From Synura sp. LO234KE (taxonomy: Eukaryota; Sar; Synurophyceae; Synurales; Mallomonadaceae): a stretch of 10,398 nt of DNA. A program made the position numbers and the translations under genes. Location: contig VKHC01000642.1 in NCBI GenBank assembly GCA_015143735.1, forward strand, positions 1-10,398, in the 5' to 3' direction. Shown one piece after another: positions 1 to 9,013 of the stretch. The number at the start of each line of letters is the position of its first letter. Within the stretch, counting starts at the first letter, position 1. The notes below the pieces were generated by a model. It had not been told where the DNA came from. It saw only the letters and a program-made list of their open reading frames with translations, and searched no databases.

Positions 1-1658
1 AAGTCCGCTCATTCCCTCGTGTTTGGAGTTGTGGGGGACAGGAAATTTGTTAACTACTTTCGTTTTAATTCTTGATTGATTTGCATGTTCTCATTTAAGC
101 GTTTGTATTCATGCCACTTGAAAGGAACAGGTGAAGCCTCAAGAAAACTATTCGACAGAATGGTTGATATAAACTTTCTGTTTCGCAGGGAAAGCTAAGA
201 GGGGTGGGTGCCATATGCCACTCGTCTATGTACGACATTCATTGACATGACACGTATTTGGATTTGTAGGCTGACTCTGCAGCATTAGATAATAAAGACA
301 ATCAGATCTCCTCGTCCACGATCTATTAGGGTAATGTACCTATATAGTTCAATCTTACTTGTGCTCATTCCGCCCATTCTCTCAACACCAGCGGGCGACG
401 AGCGGATTTCTGTGAGCCTTGCACTTCAGACCACTCACTTGCAGAGTAGCTTACAATTGTGGATTTATATATCGCTTAGCTGCGGGAATGCTGGAATGAA
501 GTACGGTAGTAGTTGAATAGGTGTTGGCTACTTACTTGTTCATGAAGATTTGTTTGACATCGGTCAGCTTGTGCGTAAACAAACATTGTTTGGATGGAAA
601 GCAACTGTTAGACTTTAAGATGCTAGGCTATAAAATCGTATGCAATAATGAGCAGTTTCAAAGGAATACAGGAAAACTATGTTGCGAAGTAACCGCTCTT
701 AACATTTAATACCTTTCTCCTTCCTTTAATAAGATAAGATGTGAGAGAACGTCACACTAATGCCAGATCAAACGCCACGACACACGGCGAGTGTGTTGTC
801 GAGTAATTACTTCTGCTTAATAAACTAAGTGCGTGAAAAGGAGCGAGAAACTTGCGTAGGAATTAGTATAGAACCGGAAAGCGTCATCGAAATCGCGAGG
901 CCCACCATCTGCCGCATGTGCATTATTCTTCCGTGTTTTGATTGCTTATTTCTCCTCTGTACTCTTGCCCCAACTATCATGTGTGTTCCTCTCTGTTAGA
1001 GTAGTATCGGGCGGCTAGTCTAATGTACCCAATCCAGGTGAGCAGTGTCATCAGGATGAGGTAGCACTACTATTGCCAGGAGCCCTTTAAGCAAGTTAGA
1101 GCGAACAGCAGCATCTTGTACTCCGTTCGCATGAGAGAGCCCAGAATTAGGAAGGATGAGCTCCAGTTAAGTAAACTAACAATTAGGAGTGGTCTCGGTA
1201 CTAGATTACAGTGCCTACCACGAACTGATTACAGTGGTAGCCTACTAAATTTTGGGTAGGCAGCAGCGGCAGTGTCTTCCCACTAAATGGCATTTTTTAC
1301 TAATGTTAACAACCATACTATATTTAATCCTATATACGAACACGGGAATTGTTACAGCTGATAAGGACAGCATGTAAGTCCGCCTTGACATTTACTAATT
1401 GCCTTGAGCAACAAACTCATCATAAAGTTGATTCAGCGAAAGGTGAGTTGTTACAAAAAATAAAAAGTGATTAAGCGCTTAAGTTTCCTCGTTGACGGCA
1501 TTTATATGCAGTGATGAAATGCAATAAACCTTTCTCTCCGGATCAAAAACTTCATAAGAATGACGAGTGCAAAAATGAAGCAGGAATTAACATCGAAAAA
1601 GGACCCCACACGAAATACTCCGACGTACCGTTCATGATAAATAGTACTCATCGCCCTC
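1..1658. other. Non-coding flank downstream of module C
   Basis: No frame on either strand is longer than about 62 codons, and none shows recognisable protein character. No tRNA or rRNA was recognised. No AATAAA was seen on the minus strand within about 150 nt after the module C stop. The region would contain the 3' UTR of the module gene. It would also hold any further exon if the possible donor at 1681 is used. Confidence 0.6.
1211..1262. repeat. Overlapping inverted repeats in the left non-coding flank
   Basis: CTACCAC (1215-1221) pairs with GTGGTAG (1234-1240), and GCCTAC (1240-1245) pairs with GTAGGC (1256-1261). TGCCTACC (1212-1219) can instead pair with GGTAGGCA (1255-1262), so alternative foldings exclude each other. 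GATTACAGTG is also directly repeated here. No known element was recognised. Confidence 0.5.
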
Positions 1659-4231
1659 TTACATAACGTTATCACAGCTACCTCCTACAAGACGATAGAA
1701 TTGATTGTAAAAGGATAAAAAGCAGCAAGAGTCTTTCCCTTGAAGCAAAATCACATTGTCGCCGACCGAAGTAGACGCGGCTTGTGAATTCTCTGTATTT
1801 GAAGACTTCAGGTACACGTAGAGAAATCTTCCTTCCACAAGGGCCTCGAGAAAAGAGCCAGCTGTCGCTTTAATATCACTTCGATTTCGAGCGTTCTCCA
1901 CCATGGCTTGAAACACTTTCGCTTGGTCGCCGTTATCGGCGAGTATTGAGTAAGGGTTAGCCACGACATGTTGCGATGATGGGCCCCCCGACTGGCCCGA
2001 TACCCCTTCCATTTCACTCAAATTAATTGTTTTCGATTTGCATTCAAGCAGCAGAATGAAGGGCTTGTTATCACTTTGAGAAATCATCCAAGCGGAATCG
2101 AAACATTCACCGACATCAAGTTCGAATTGTATCACTCCTCCCTCTGCGCTATTGACAATTTGATCGAGTTTCTGAAAATATTGGTCGTAGGGCGAATTGT
2201 TTCGCGGCATACCAGGCAAGATGACTCTACTGTAGCCTTTCCCAGAAACCAATAACCAAGTTTTTAGCTTCCATTTAATGGCATCACTAGCTCTCGAGTA
2301 CTGCCTAATGTTAGTCTGGATAAGAGAGTGCACTTCAATGAACTGCGATGCCCTTGTAAAATGAGCGACTTCTTCTAGAACAAGTAGCCTCAACTGCATG
2401 ATGCCAGATGCAATTACTTCCAAATAATATCCTGTATCAACATGGCAAGCTACCCTTTCTAAGAAGCTTTTATTCAGTTCACGGGTTAGTGATACTACGA
2501 CGTCATTGTAAAAATTGTCCGAGCACCGAGCGTCGTTGATCGTCATCATGCTGACGTACATGGACACAATATTACTGTTCGGAATCAAATTGCATTTCTT
2601 GGTAATCGTTCGCAGTGAGTTTGTCAGCAGACTGGATTCGATAAGTGCCGCGATTGCAGGCGTCAGCGGGATCGATTCCCTAAAAAGAAGGGCTCTCAGA
2701 ACCGCTGGAGGCACTTTCACCTCCTTGATGTTGGGATACCTCAAGTTGACCTCCTCAATGCAGCGCGCGAATACGTGGTGGAGGTATGACGAGAAGTCAC
2801 AGCAAGCTTGTGCTGGTTCGTTCAAGTAGAGTCGGTTGGCCTCCTTTATCGAATATTCGACGGCCCTCGGCAAGGAAGCGATGGTGGCAAACATCAACAC
2901 GATCCTCTGCCTCGCAATAGGGTTATTATCGATGAACCTTACTAAATCCTTCTCCAAATACACACGTGCCCACTGATCCCATATCGCAAAGGAGTCCAGT
3001 GCTTCTGGAAGCACCAACGGGTGGATCACTCGCCCTGAAACAGTAGTTCCAAGCGGGCTAGTATTCAGAGCTGACATAACTAGGTCCACCTTTAGAATCT
3101 TCCCGGTGTCTGATGTTATGGGAAACGTAAGTAACGCCTCTCTTAAGACTCTGTGAACATCGAAGAAATCCAACTCAGATCCGAGCTTCTCCATATCCTC
3201 GAGAGCTTTCACAGACTCATCGACCAACAATATAAAATGATTCACCTCGGTATTCCTTAACAGTGCACATCTTTTCACAACATACTTCACACAAGCGTGT
3301 ATCAGCGCCACGGGTCTCTCATGTTGTTGTTGATTCATTTCTGCATTGGTTGGTTGCGAACCACTCTGTCCAATCGATTCCCGACCATTCTCAAATCGTT
3401 CGCTCCGTGCTGGCACCGTGAACACCTTTTGAATCAACCGATAGGCCTCAACAAACTTTATCTGGAAATACATGGACAAAATTCGTGCGACGATATTCAT
3501 CGAGTACACCATCTGCATATCTTCTATTCCATAGTTCTTGATTCTGAAAGGGGTTAATATATCATTCCAATAATGATTAAAAGTGATTGCTATACAGACA
3601 ATATTTGGACGATTCTTCAAAGATCTCTGTAATTCTGTTAAATATCGCGTTTTGCCTCTTCCTATCCCCGTCACAATCGCATATAAATAATTGCTTCGGG
3701 GAGTTGCTACACCTCTTTCGCTCACGTCGTCAATATGTATTTTAGTGTTGCCGCTACCAACCGATTCCCTTACTTCCCAGTCACTCACACCACACACTTT
3801 CCCAACTCTATCAGCGCGCACGGGAGGGAATAACGGGCCTACACTTGATGTCATGTCTACGTCAGCCATCGTTAATCGTTCAATTGTGGCATCTACGTCG
3901 ATTCCAATGGCCTCATGTCTCATCGTCAACCGCGGTTCGGCCATGATCATGAAGTCCTCGTTCTCCACTTCGCTAACTTCTTTGGTTCCGAGCACCGACT
4001 CAAACATTTCTGAGTAATTAATGTATTCTGTAGTTTGGAAACTAACTTCTTTTTTTCCGAGCGCTGACTCAAACGAATCCGAGTAAAAATATTCTGAAGT
4101 TTGGAAATTAACTTCTTTGGTTCCGAGCACCGACTCAAACGTTTCCGAGTAATTATTGTATTCTGAAGTTTGGAAACTAACTTCTTTTGTTCCGGTCACC
4201 GACTCAAACGTTTCCGAGTAATTATTGTATT
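1659..4231 (-). CDS. Module C: P-loop NTPase with N-terminal repeats and intact nuclease-like triad (3' exon)
   Basis: The longest module, about 856 codons from the acceptor CTAAACTGCAG|AA to TAA at 1659-1661. Numbering from the GTG codon at 4197-4199: repeats of 22-23 residues up to about 80, a linker to 170, Walker A GIGRGKT 178-184 (3648-3668), a Ser/Gln-rich insertion 262-296 absent from A and B, Walker B FILLVDE 322-328, DLVMSA 372-377, and SLPRAVEY 442-449. The candidate nuclease segment is FDSAW 700-704 followed by FILLLECKSK 714-723, where D701, E719 and K721 fit a PD-(D/E)xK pattern. The tail is EGRFLYVYLKSS to VGDNVILLQGKD (789-823). The nominal start is GTG; in a eukaryote this is not a start. 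The first in-frame ATG is at 4005-4007, inside the third repeat. The module is therefore best read as a downstream exon of the same transcript as B. Crinkler/RHS-like assignment is by motif and architecture only. Molecular role unknown. Confidence 0.8.
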
Positions 4232-4247
4232 CTGCAGTTTAGAAAGT
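3975..4247 (-). repeat. Coding tandem repeat, period 69/66/69 nt, at the start of module C
   Basis: The anchor aacttc (plus strand) occurs at 3975, 4044, 4110 and 4179, so units are 69, 66 and 69 nt and keep the frame. The protein units read like TKEVSFQTSEYNNYSETF followed by ESVLG (23, 22 and 23 residues), with a partial unit at each end. The rightmost partial copy spans the predicted intron/exon junction and contains an in-frame TAA on its intron side. Units are rich in Ser, Thr, Tyr and Glu. Function unknown. Confidence 0.9.
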
Positions 4248-4337
4248 AAGTGAGATACAATGTCAAAGGCGATAGAGTAGTACAGCTGGAAAATACAGAA
4301 TTGTGCAGTAGTGCAAAACAAATCAACACAGACTCGC
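4232..4337 (-). other. Predicted 106-nt GC-AG phase-1 intron between modules B and C
   Basis: The donor is AAG|GCGAGT, a good GC-type donor match, and the acceptor is TTTCTAAACTGCAG|AA with a CTAAAC branch-like element just upstream. Splicing joins CAA G to AA TAC, giving ...FVQEYNNYSE. The donor lies at the same module position and in the same phase as the GT donor of module A. There is no ATG anywhere in the 106 nt. A second possible acceptor (TTTTCCAG) lies about halfway along. The alternative is that B simply terminates at the TAA at 4222. Confidence 0.5.
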
Positions 4338-6491
4338 CTTGTACAAACTCTGGATCGTGACAGTCACGCACTAGTGCATAGAACTCCCGGTAAAGCGAGA
4401 AAAAGCGCTTGGTGTCCTCTCCCCGGAGCATCATGATATTATCTCCCACACTAAAGGACTGAGATGCGCTGGTAGACGCATCCACAAAGATGAAAAGATA
4501 TCTACCCTCAGCAAGGGTTTCCAAAAATGTGCCTTGAGCAAGTCTAAATTCGTTGTTGTCTCTAAGAAAGCGGACGCGCTCGGCGACATCACGTATCCGT
4601 AAGGCTTGCTTGCCTCCCGCCGGAAGGTCCTCCATACCCATGACCGTGCGAGTATTCAATAAGCGAGGACAAACTTTCGCTTTCGAAACGTCTACTCGGT
4701 CAGATTCGGATGCCAAGAAGAGTACAATAGGCTTATTGCACACCGAAGACTGGGGAATCATCCAACCAGCGAATAATGGCTCGCCGGGAGTGAGGATCAT
4801 AGTTACCACACTACCATCACCGAAGCTCTTATTGAGATCCTCCGCGTAGAGGAAACTGTCATAGACCATATTGCACATTGACATCCTCGGAAGCCTTATG
4901 CTACTGTAAGTACCAGATAACGGTACCTTGAGGTTTGTCTCCAAAATCGAGGCCACTCCCTCGCCCATCCCTTGCATAAGTACATTCACTCCGTCATTGT
5001 GTAACTGCAGAATTTCACTTATTGTCACCACCTGATCCTGCTGACGTTCCGTGGCTAACTCACTGACAACGCGCAACTTCAAATCAATTATACCAGTGCA
5101 AATCACTTCAAGGATTTCCGCTCTCAATATATCGTTACTCCTCAAAAAGCAGTTACATAATTGACTGGTTAAAGTCTTCAAACATTCATATCGAGCGAAT
5201 GGACTGTTCAATTTCATATCCAGCAATAGGATGCTACTTCGAGGAACAAGCGTGATATCATCAGCGGAAATGTTGTCTAATGAGTTGGTCAGAAATCCGC
5301 ACTTCACAAGGTCGAGCACTTCTTTTGTCGCTGGAATTCGCTCGTGGAATAAAAGCGCTTTCAGCACATACAATGGAACCACCGATGTTGCAAAGTTCCG
5401 GGAACCCGAAAGAATGCTCGTCTTCATACCGCCATATATGCCCTCGATACTCTCGGTGAATCGCTCGGCGCTTGGGTTGCGTTTAAACCAATCTCGCACC
5501 TTCTCAACCGCGTAACCGATCGCCCTCGGCAGTGAGGAAACAGTGGCAACTAAAAGTAATATCCTCTGTTTAGAAAATTTACAACTGTTTAGATTAGCTA
5601 TAACTTGTTCATCAAGGCCATGGCATATCCACTGAGCCCATATCGCGTTGCTGTCCAGCGCTTCTGGAAGCACCAACGGGTGGATCACCCGTCCTAAAAT
5701 AGTTGTACCAAGCGGACTAATATCACGTGCGGACATAACTAAATCCACTATAAGAACCTCTCCACCATAAAGTATCACAGGAAATGTAAGCAATGCTTCT
5801 CTCAAAACTCCATGCACATCTACTGGTGTTCCCTGCGATCTGACCGTCTCCATGGACAACTGCATCTCCTCCGCGTTATCCACCAACAGCACAAAACGGT
5901 CACATTGCATTCCCACCCTCGACTCATTGCATTTCGTCATGACGTACTTCACGCATTCTTGTATTAGTATCACTGATCCATCTCGCTCCATCTGATACAC
6001 TAGATCAATCGGCAGCAAGAAACCGCTCTGGACGAATTTCAGCGCTTCTACCATATCGAGTCTACAGTATGTCGAGATGATCCGAATGACGATATTCAGC
6101 GCGTATATCATTTGTAACTCCGCCGCCGAACACGTCTCCATTCGGACATTCTCGGGGAGAAGTAGACGGCCCCAATCCAAATCAAACGATATCGCAATGC
6201 ACAGAGTACGATTGGCATCGTCATCATCGTCAGCGTTAAGTTGGCGTTGAAGCTCGTCAAGAAAGTGGGTCTTTCCTGTCCCGACACCAGACACAACAGC
6301 GTACAGTCTGGAATGTGACGACCGAATCTTCTCCACAGCGTCTTGGATATGAGTCCCTAGCATCGGAAGAATGGGCTGCTGGACATGGGGCTCACTCCCT
6401 TTCATCACTAGACTGCGACCCGCTCTTGGATTAAAGCCTTCCTTAGTGCGAATCGCCTGCAGTAGCTCTGTATAGTTCCCGACTTCTCGGC
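4338..6491 (-). CDS. Module B: P-loop NTPase with degenerate nuclease-like C-terminus (internal exon)
   Basis: Open frame is 6408-4222 by ORF limits, but it stays open upstream to an acceptor TTCTATTCTGCAG|GC at 6492/6491. This adds 27 codons whose NYTELL...TKEG text resembles the NYSETF...TKEV repeats of module C. Numbering from the codon at 6406-6408: Walker A GVGTGKT 41-47 (6268-6288), an Asp-run insertion about 60-64, Walker B FVLLVDN 172-178, DLVMSA about 222-227, SLPRA 292-296, GWMIPQ about 548-553, and signature GRYLFIFVDAS to VGDNIMMLRGED (635-665). The E-x-K positions read A-S-E (566-568), so a nuclease activity looks lost. After residue 690 the text turns into low-quality hydrophobic sequence ending at 4222. 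This fits intron read-through from a phase-1 GC donor AAG|GCGAGT. ATG at 6403-6405 (MKGSEPH) is the only plausible independent start. Residues around 220-260 match module C closely (SPLGTT, GRVIHPLVLPEALDS). Confidence 0.8.
4403..4515 (-). repeat. 113-nt patch nearly identical to module A (copy in B)
   Basis: This stretch encodes the GRYLFI ... DASTSASQSFSVGDN signature of module B. It differs from 7071-7183 in only four positions by eye, including third codon positions. The rest of A and B is far more diverged, so the patch looks homogenised by gene conversion or spread by recent recombination. Confidence 0.85.
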
Positions 6492-7005
6492 CTGCAGAAT
6501 AGAATAGTGCAATTTTACATCACAATGACGGATTGGGAGATAGGGGGAATGAGTTTATTTCGGGAATGAATAGGTGCATACATATATATATATATATATA
6601 TCCAATTCTAAATAGATCAGAGGTAGAGTCGACTAAATTGGGCATTTAGTAGTGGTACAGGGACGGAGTGGGCAGGGAGGCTAGGATTATTCGGCAGATT
6701 AAAATTAGACGAGATAACAGAGTGCAACGACGAGAGGGAAATCGCGATTCATGGAAAGGTGGGTAGAGTACTCTAACGCTGCCATGTGTGTAACTGACTT
6801 CTGTTCGATATTCGTTACAAATAAGAATAACAGATATTAAATAGCAGCACTAAAGGCGACATAAGAAAGAAAATAATTACCATTCAGACCACATTTAAGA
6901 ATGATTTTGATGCACTCGCTCAAAAGGTATAAACAGATTGAAATGAACTCATGCGCTCCCGATGAGAATAACTTCGCTCACTCGCTACGAAGCGCAGCTC
7001 GTTAC
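6492..7005 (-). other. Predicted phase-1 intron between modules A and B
   Basis: A GT-AG intron of 514 nt is predicted. The donor is GAAG|GTAACG, after the Thr-Ile-Glu codons of A. The acceptor is CTATTCTATTCTGCAG|GC. Both sites are phase 1, so the joined codon is GGC (Gly) and the frame passes from ...RTIEG into REVGNYTELL. The interval holds stops in all useful frames and an (AT)10 microsatellite, but no homology to the modules. It is also long enough to contain the start of a separate gene B, so this call depends on transcript evidence. Confidence 0.5.
6582..6601. repeat. (AT)10 microsatellite
   Basis: A perfect AT dinucleotide run of 20 nt inside the predicted A-B intron. No coding role is visible. 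Confidence 0.95.
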
Positions 7006-8994
7006 CTTCGATTGTCCGAGAAACAGACCAGTCTTGAACCAGCAAATAGATATCGTAACATAGAGATAAGAAGCGCTTGGAGTCCTCTCCCCGGAGCATT
7101 ATGATATTATCTCCCACACTAAAGGACTGAGATGCGCTGGTAGACGCATCCACATAGATGAAAAGATATCTACCCTTAGCAAGCGCTTGCAAGATCGAGT
7201 TACTCTTCAGTGCCACCTTCTTGCTCGCCTTGTAATGACGAATGGCTTGAGCAATTGCATCTAGACAACTAGCTTGTCGACCATGATCAGGAAGATCTTG
7301 GTAACTATAGGAAGTTGATGCATCCTCAGGGTACACACAGTATTTTGACCGAGGTGTAAATCCAATGAGGAGGAGGAATGATTTCTTGTCACTCTGCTGC
7401 TGGGGCATGATCCACCCTCCATCGAAGGCTCCTCTATCCGTTGGCAACAATTGTATTAAGTCGTTACCACAATCCATATTTACCGCGTCGTTTTCTAGAA
7501 ACCGCTGGAAATCACGTCTATATCGGGGAAAGTTCGGAAGCTCCCACGTCTGATATTTCGCAGTCACACAGATATTTAAGCTTATATTTAGGACCCAATT
7601 CATCTTCTGACTTCCCCGGACACTCCCTCGAAGCTGGAGTAAGTCTCTCACAAAGAGTTGCTGGGAACGCTGCTCAGTCCCTCTCACCTGGTGCACGACG
7701 AGCAGTCTTAATCCAATCACACCGCTTGCAATCTCCGCATGACAGTCTCTACAATCGATGGAAGTCAATCTTGAATGACATCGTCGAAGAGAGGCAGTCA
7801 TCTCAAATAAGAAGGTTTCGTAGATTGAAGATTTCTGGCTATGCAGGGAAAGTATGGATATGTTCGAATATTGTGAATGCGGTGATGCTTTATTGTAGAG
7901 GAGGTCCTGCGTGATTCTGAAGGGAATCACCACCCCATTCAAATTTGGATACACCCAATGCAAGGTGTCCACTCGCTCCACTAATTCATCCCATATTTCC
8001 GGTGACATTGTCTCTAAAGTAAATACTTTTCGCAGATATCTAATAAAATATTCCACCGCTCGTGGGAGAGGTGCGATGATTGAGAGTATCATTATCATTC
8101 GGCGCCTTAAAGAACTGTCGCCATTCACCATAGCCACTACCTCAGCTGACAAGAAATGTGAGCACCAGATATCCCATATTTCTGTTGGATCCAGTATAAT
8201 TGGAACGGTCAGGAAAGTGACACCATTTTCAACAGCACCCGAAAGGGAGGCCAAATTCTCCGTAGAAAGGATCAGATTAAACTTCAAATTCCTCCCGTAG
8301 TAATTAACTATAGCTGGTAACCTTGCCATGGCGTCAATTACTATGCATCGAATATCATTCATTCCCGACGGTAGGTTTCCTATCGCTTTCATCGCTGCAA
8401 ACGAGTCATCCAGAATTAATACAAAGCGGTCGATTTTTTTTGTTTTCCTGTGCAGATTTACAATATATCTGATGGTTTCTAGTATGAGGGTGACGGGTTT
8501 GTTATATTTGGATCCGCGACTCTTCGCCCAACGCCAAGAATTGCATTTCTCTATCATCTGGTGCGCTTCCCGTACGGTGAGGTGGAAGTACATGGACAGA
8601 ATTCGAGCAGCGATGTTTAAAGCGTACATCATTCTAGCTTCTGTTGCTGAATAGTTCATATCCTCAGCTCCATCCGGAACTTCAAATCGGTCAACCTTAA
8701 CATCCAAAGTTATTGCGATGCAGAGGACTTTTAATTCCTTGTTCAGCGCTCCCTGCAATTCTGATATGTACCGTGTTTTTCCTCGCCCAACACCATCGAC
8801 TACGAAATAAAATGACGAAGAGCGCTGGTTCAATAAGATACCATTAACTGCAACTGCAGTGTTTATTGCCAGAGCTCGGTATGAATTAACCGAATCAGTC
8901 TCAGTAGGAGTTCTCAAGCCAGATTCTTCACTTATGCGACGACATTTACCCCAAAGAACCCGCTCAAGCAGTAAAGTGATATCATCAAACCAGT
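7006..8994 (-). CDS. Module A: P-loop NTPase with degenerate nuclease-like C-terminus (internal exon)
   Basis: Open frame runs 9022-6920. Numbering from the codon at 9020-9022, Walker A GVGRGKT is residues 77-83 (8774-8794), Walker B FVLILDD 200-206, a sensor-like LILST about 250-254, and PLPRAVEY about 318-325. The C-terminal signature is GRYLFIYVDAS to VGDNIIMLRGED (about 617-647). The first in-frame ATG lies after the P-loop, so the true start must come from an upstream exon. The frame enters through TTATTCTTCAG|AC at phase 1 and leaves at GAAG|GTAACG at phase 1, giving 663 codons. In the nuclease-like segment the FD of FDGGW (533-537) remains, but the E-x-K positions read I-G-F. About 28 residues present in B and C around residue 380 are missing. 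The architecture suggests a STAND/Crinkler-RHS-like NTPase; this is inferred from motifs, without a database match. It is probably the first visible module of a multi-module protein. Confidence 0.8.
7071..7183 (-). repeat. 113-nt patch nearly identical to module B (copy in A)
   Basis: Partner of 4403-4515, with four differences over 113 nt. It encodes the same signature in module A. The matching stretch of module C (about 1735-1850) is clearly diverged. Confidence 0.85.
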
Positions 8995-9013
8995 CTGAAG
9001 AATAATAAATAAC
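8995..9013 (-). other. Predicted 3' splice acceptor entering module A
   Basis: The minus strand reads TTATTTATTATTCTTCAG|AC TGG. The frame is in phase 1 here, as at the acceptors of B and C. No ATG lies between this point and the P-loop of module A, so an upstream exon is required. It was not identified with confidence in 9014-10398. Confidence 0.5.

Noticed and set aside
334-709. Plus-strand frames of 60 and 62 codons in the left flank
   Set aside because: Short, low-complexity chance frames with no motif or splice context.
1309-1361. Minus-strand acceptor CCTTATCAG near 1353 followed by about 38 open codons, as a terminal exon after module C
   Set aside because: The frame is short, Cys/Lys-rich and unlike any module part. 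It is only conceivable if the weak donor at 1681 is used.
2515-4017. Plus-strand frames at 2515-2829, 3297-3557 and 3691-4017
   Set aside because: Antisense shadows of module C.
6815-6862. Short minus frame MSPLVLLFNI within the A-B interval as first exon of a separate gene B
   Set aside because: The only good donor (TTT|GTAACG) is phase 2 and does not fit the phase-1 acceptor. A phase-1 GT exists but matches the consensus poorly. Kept as the main alternative to the fused-gene model.
7441-8300. Plus-strand frames of 157 and 129 codons
   Set aside because: They are fully antisense to module A, which carries clear motifs. They show no domain character.
1659-8994. Genuine kinetoplastid RHS gene array
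   Set aside because: Kinetoplastid genes almost never have cis-introns, whereas these modules need them. The motifs resemble RHS only in general plan.
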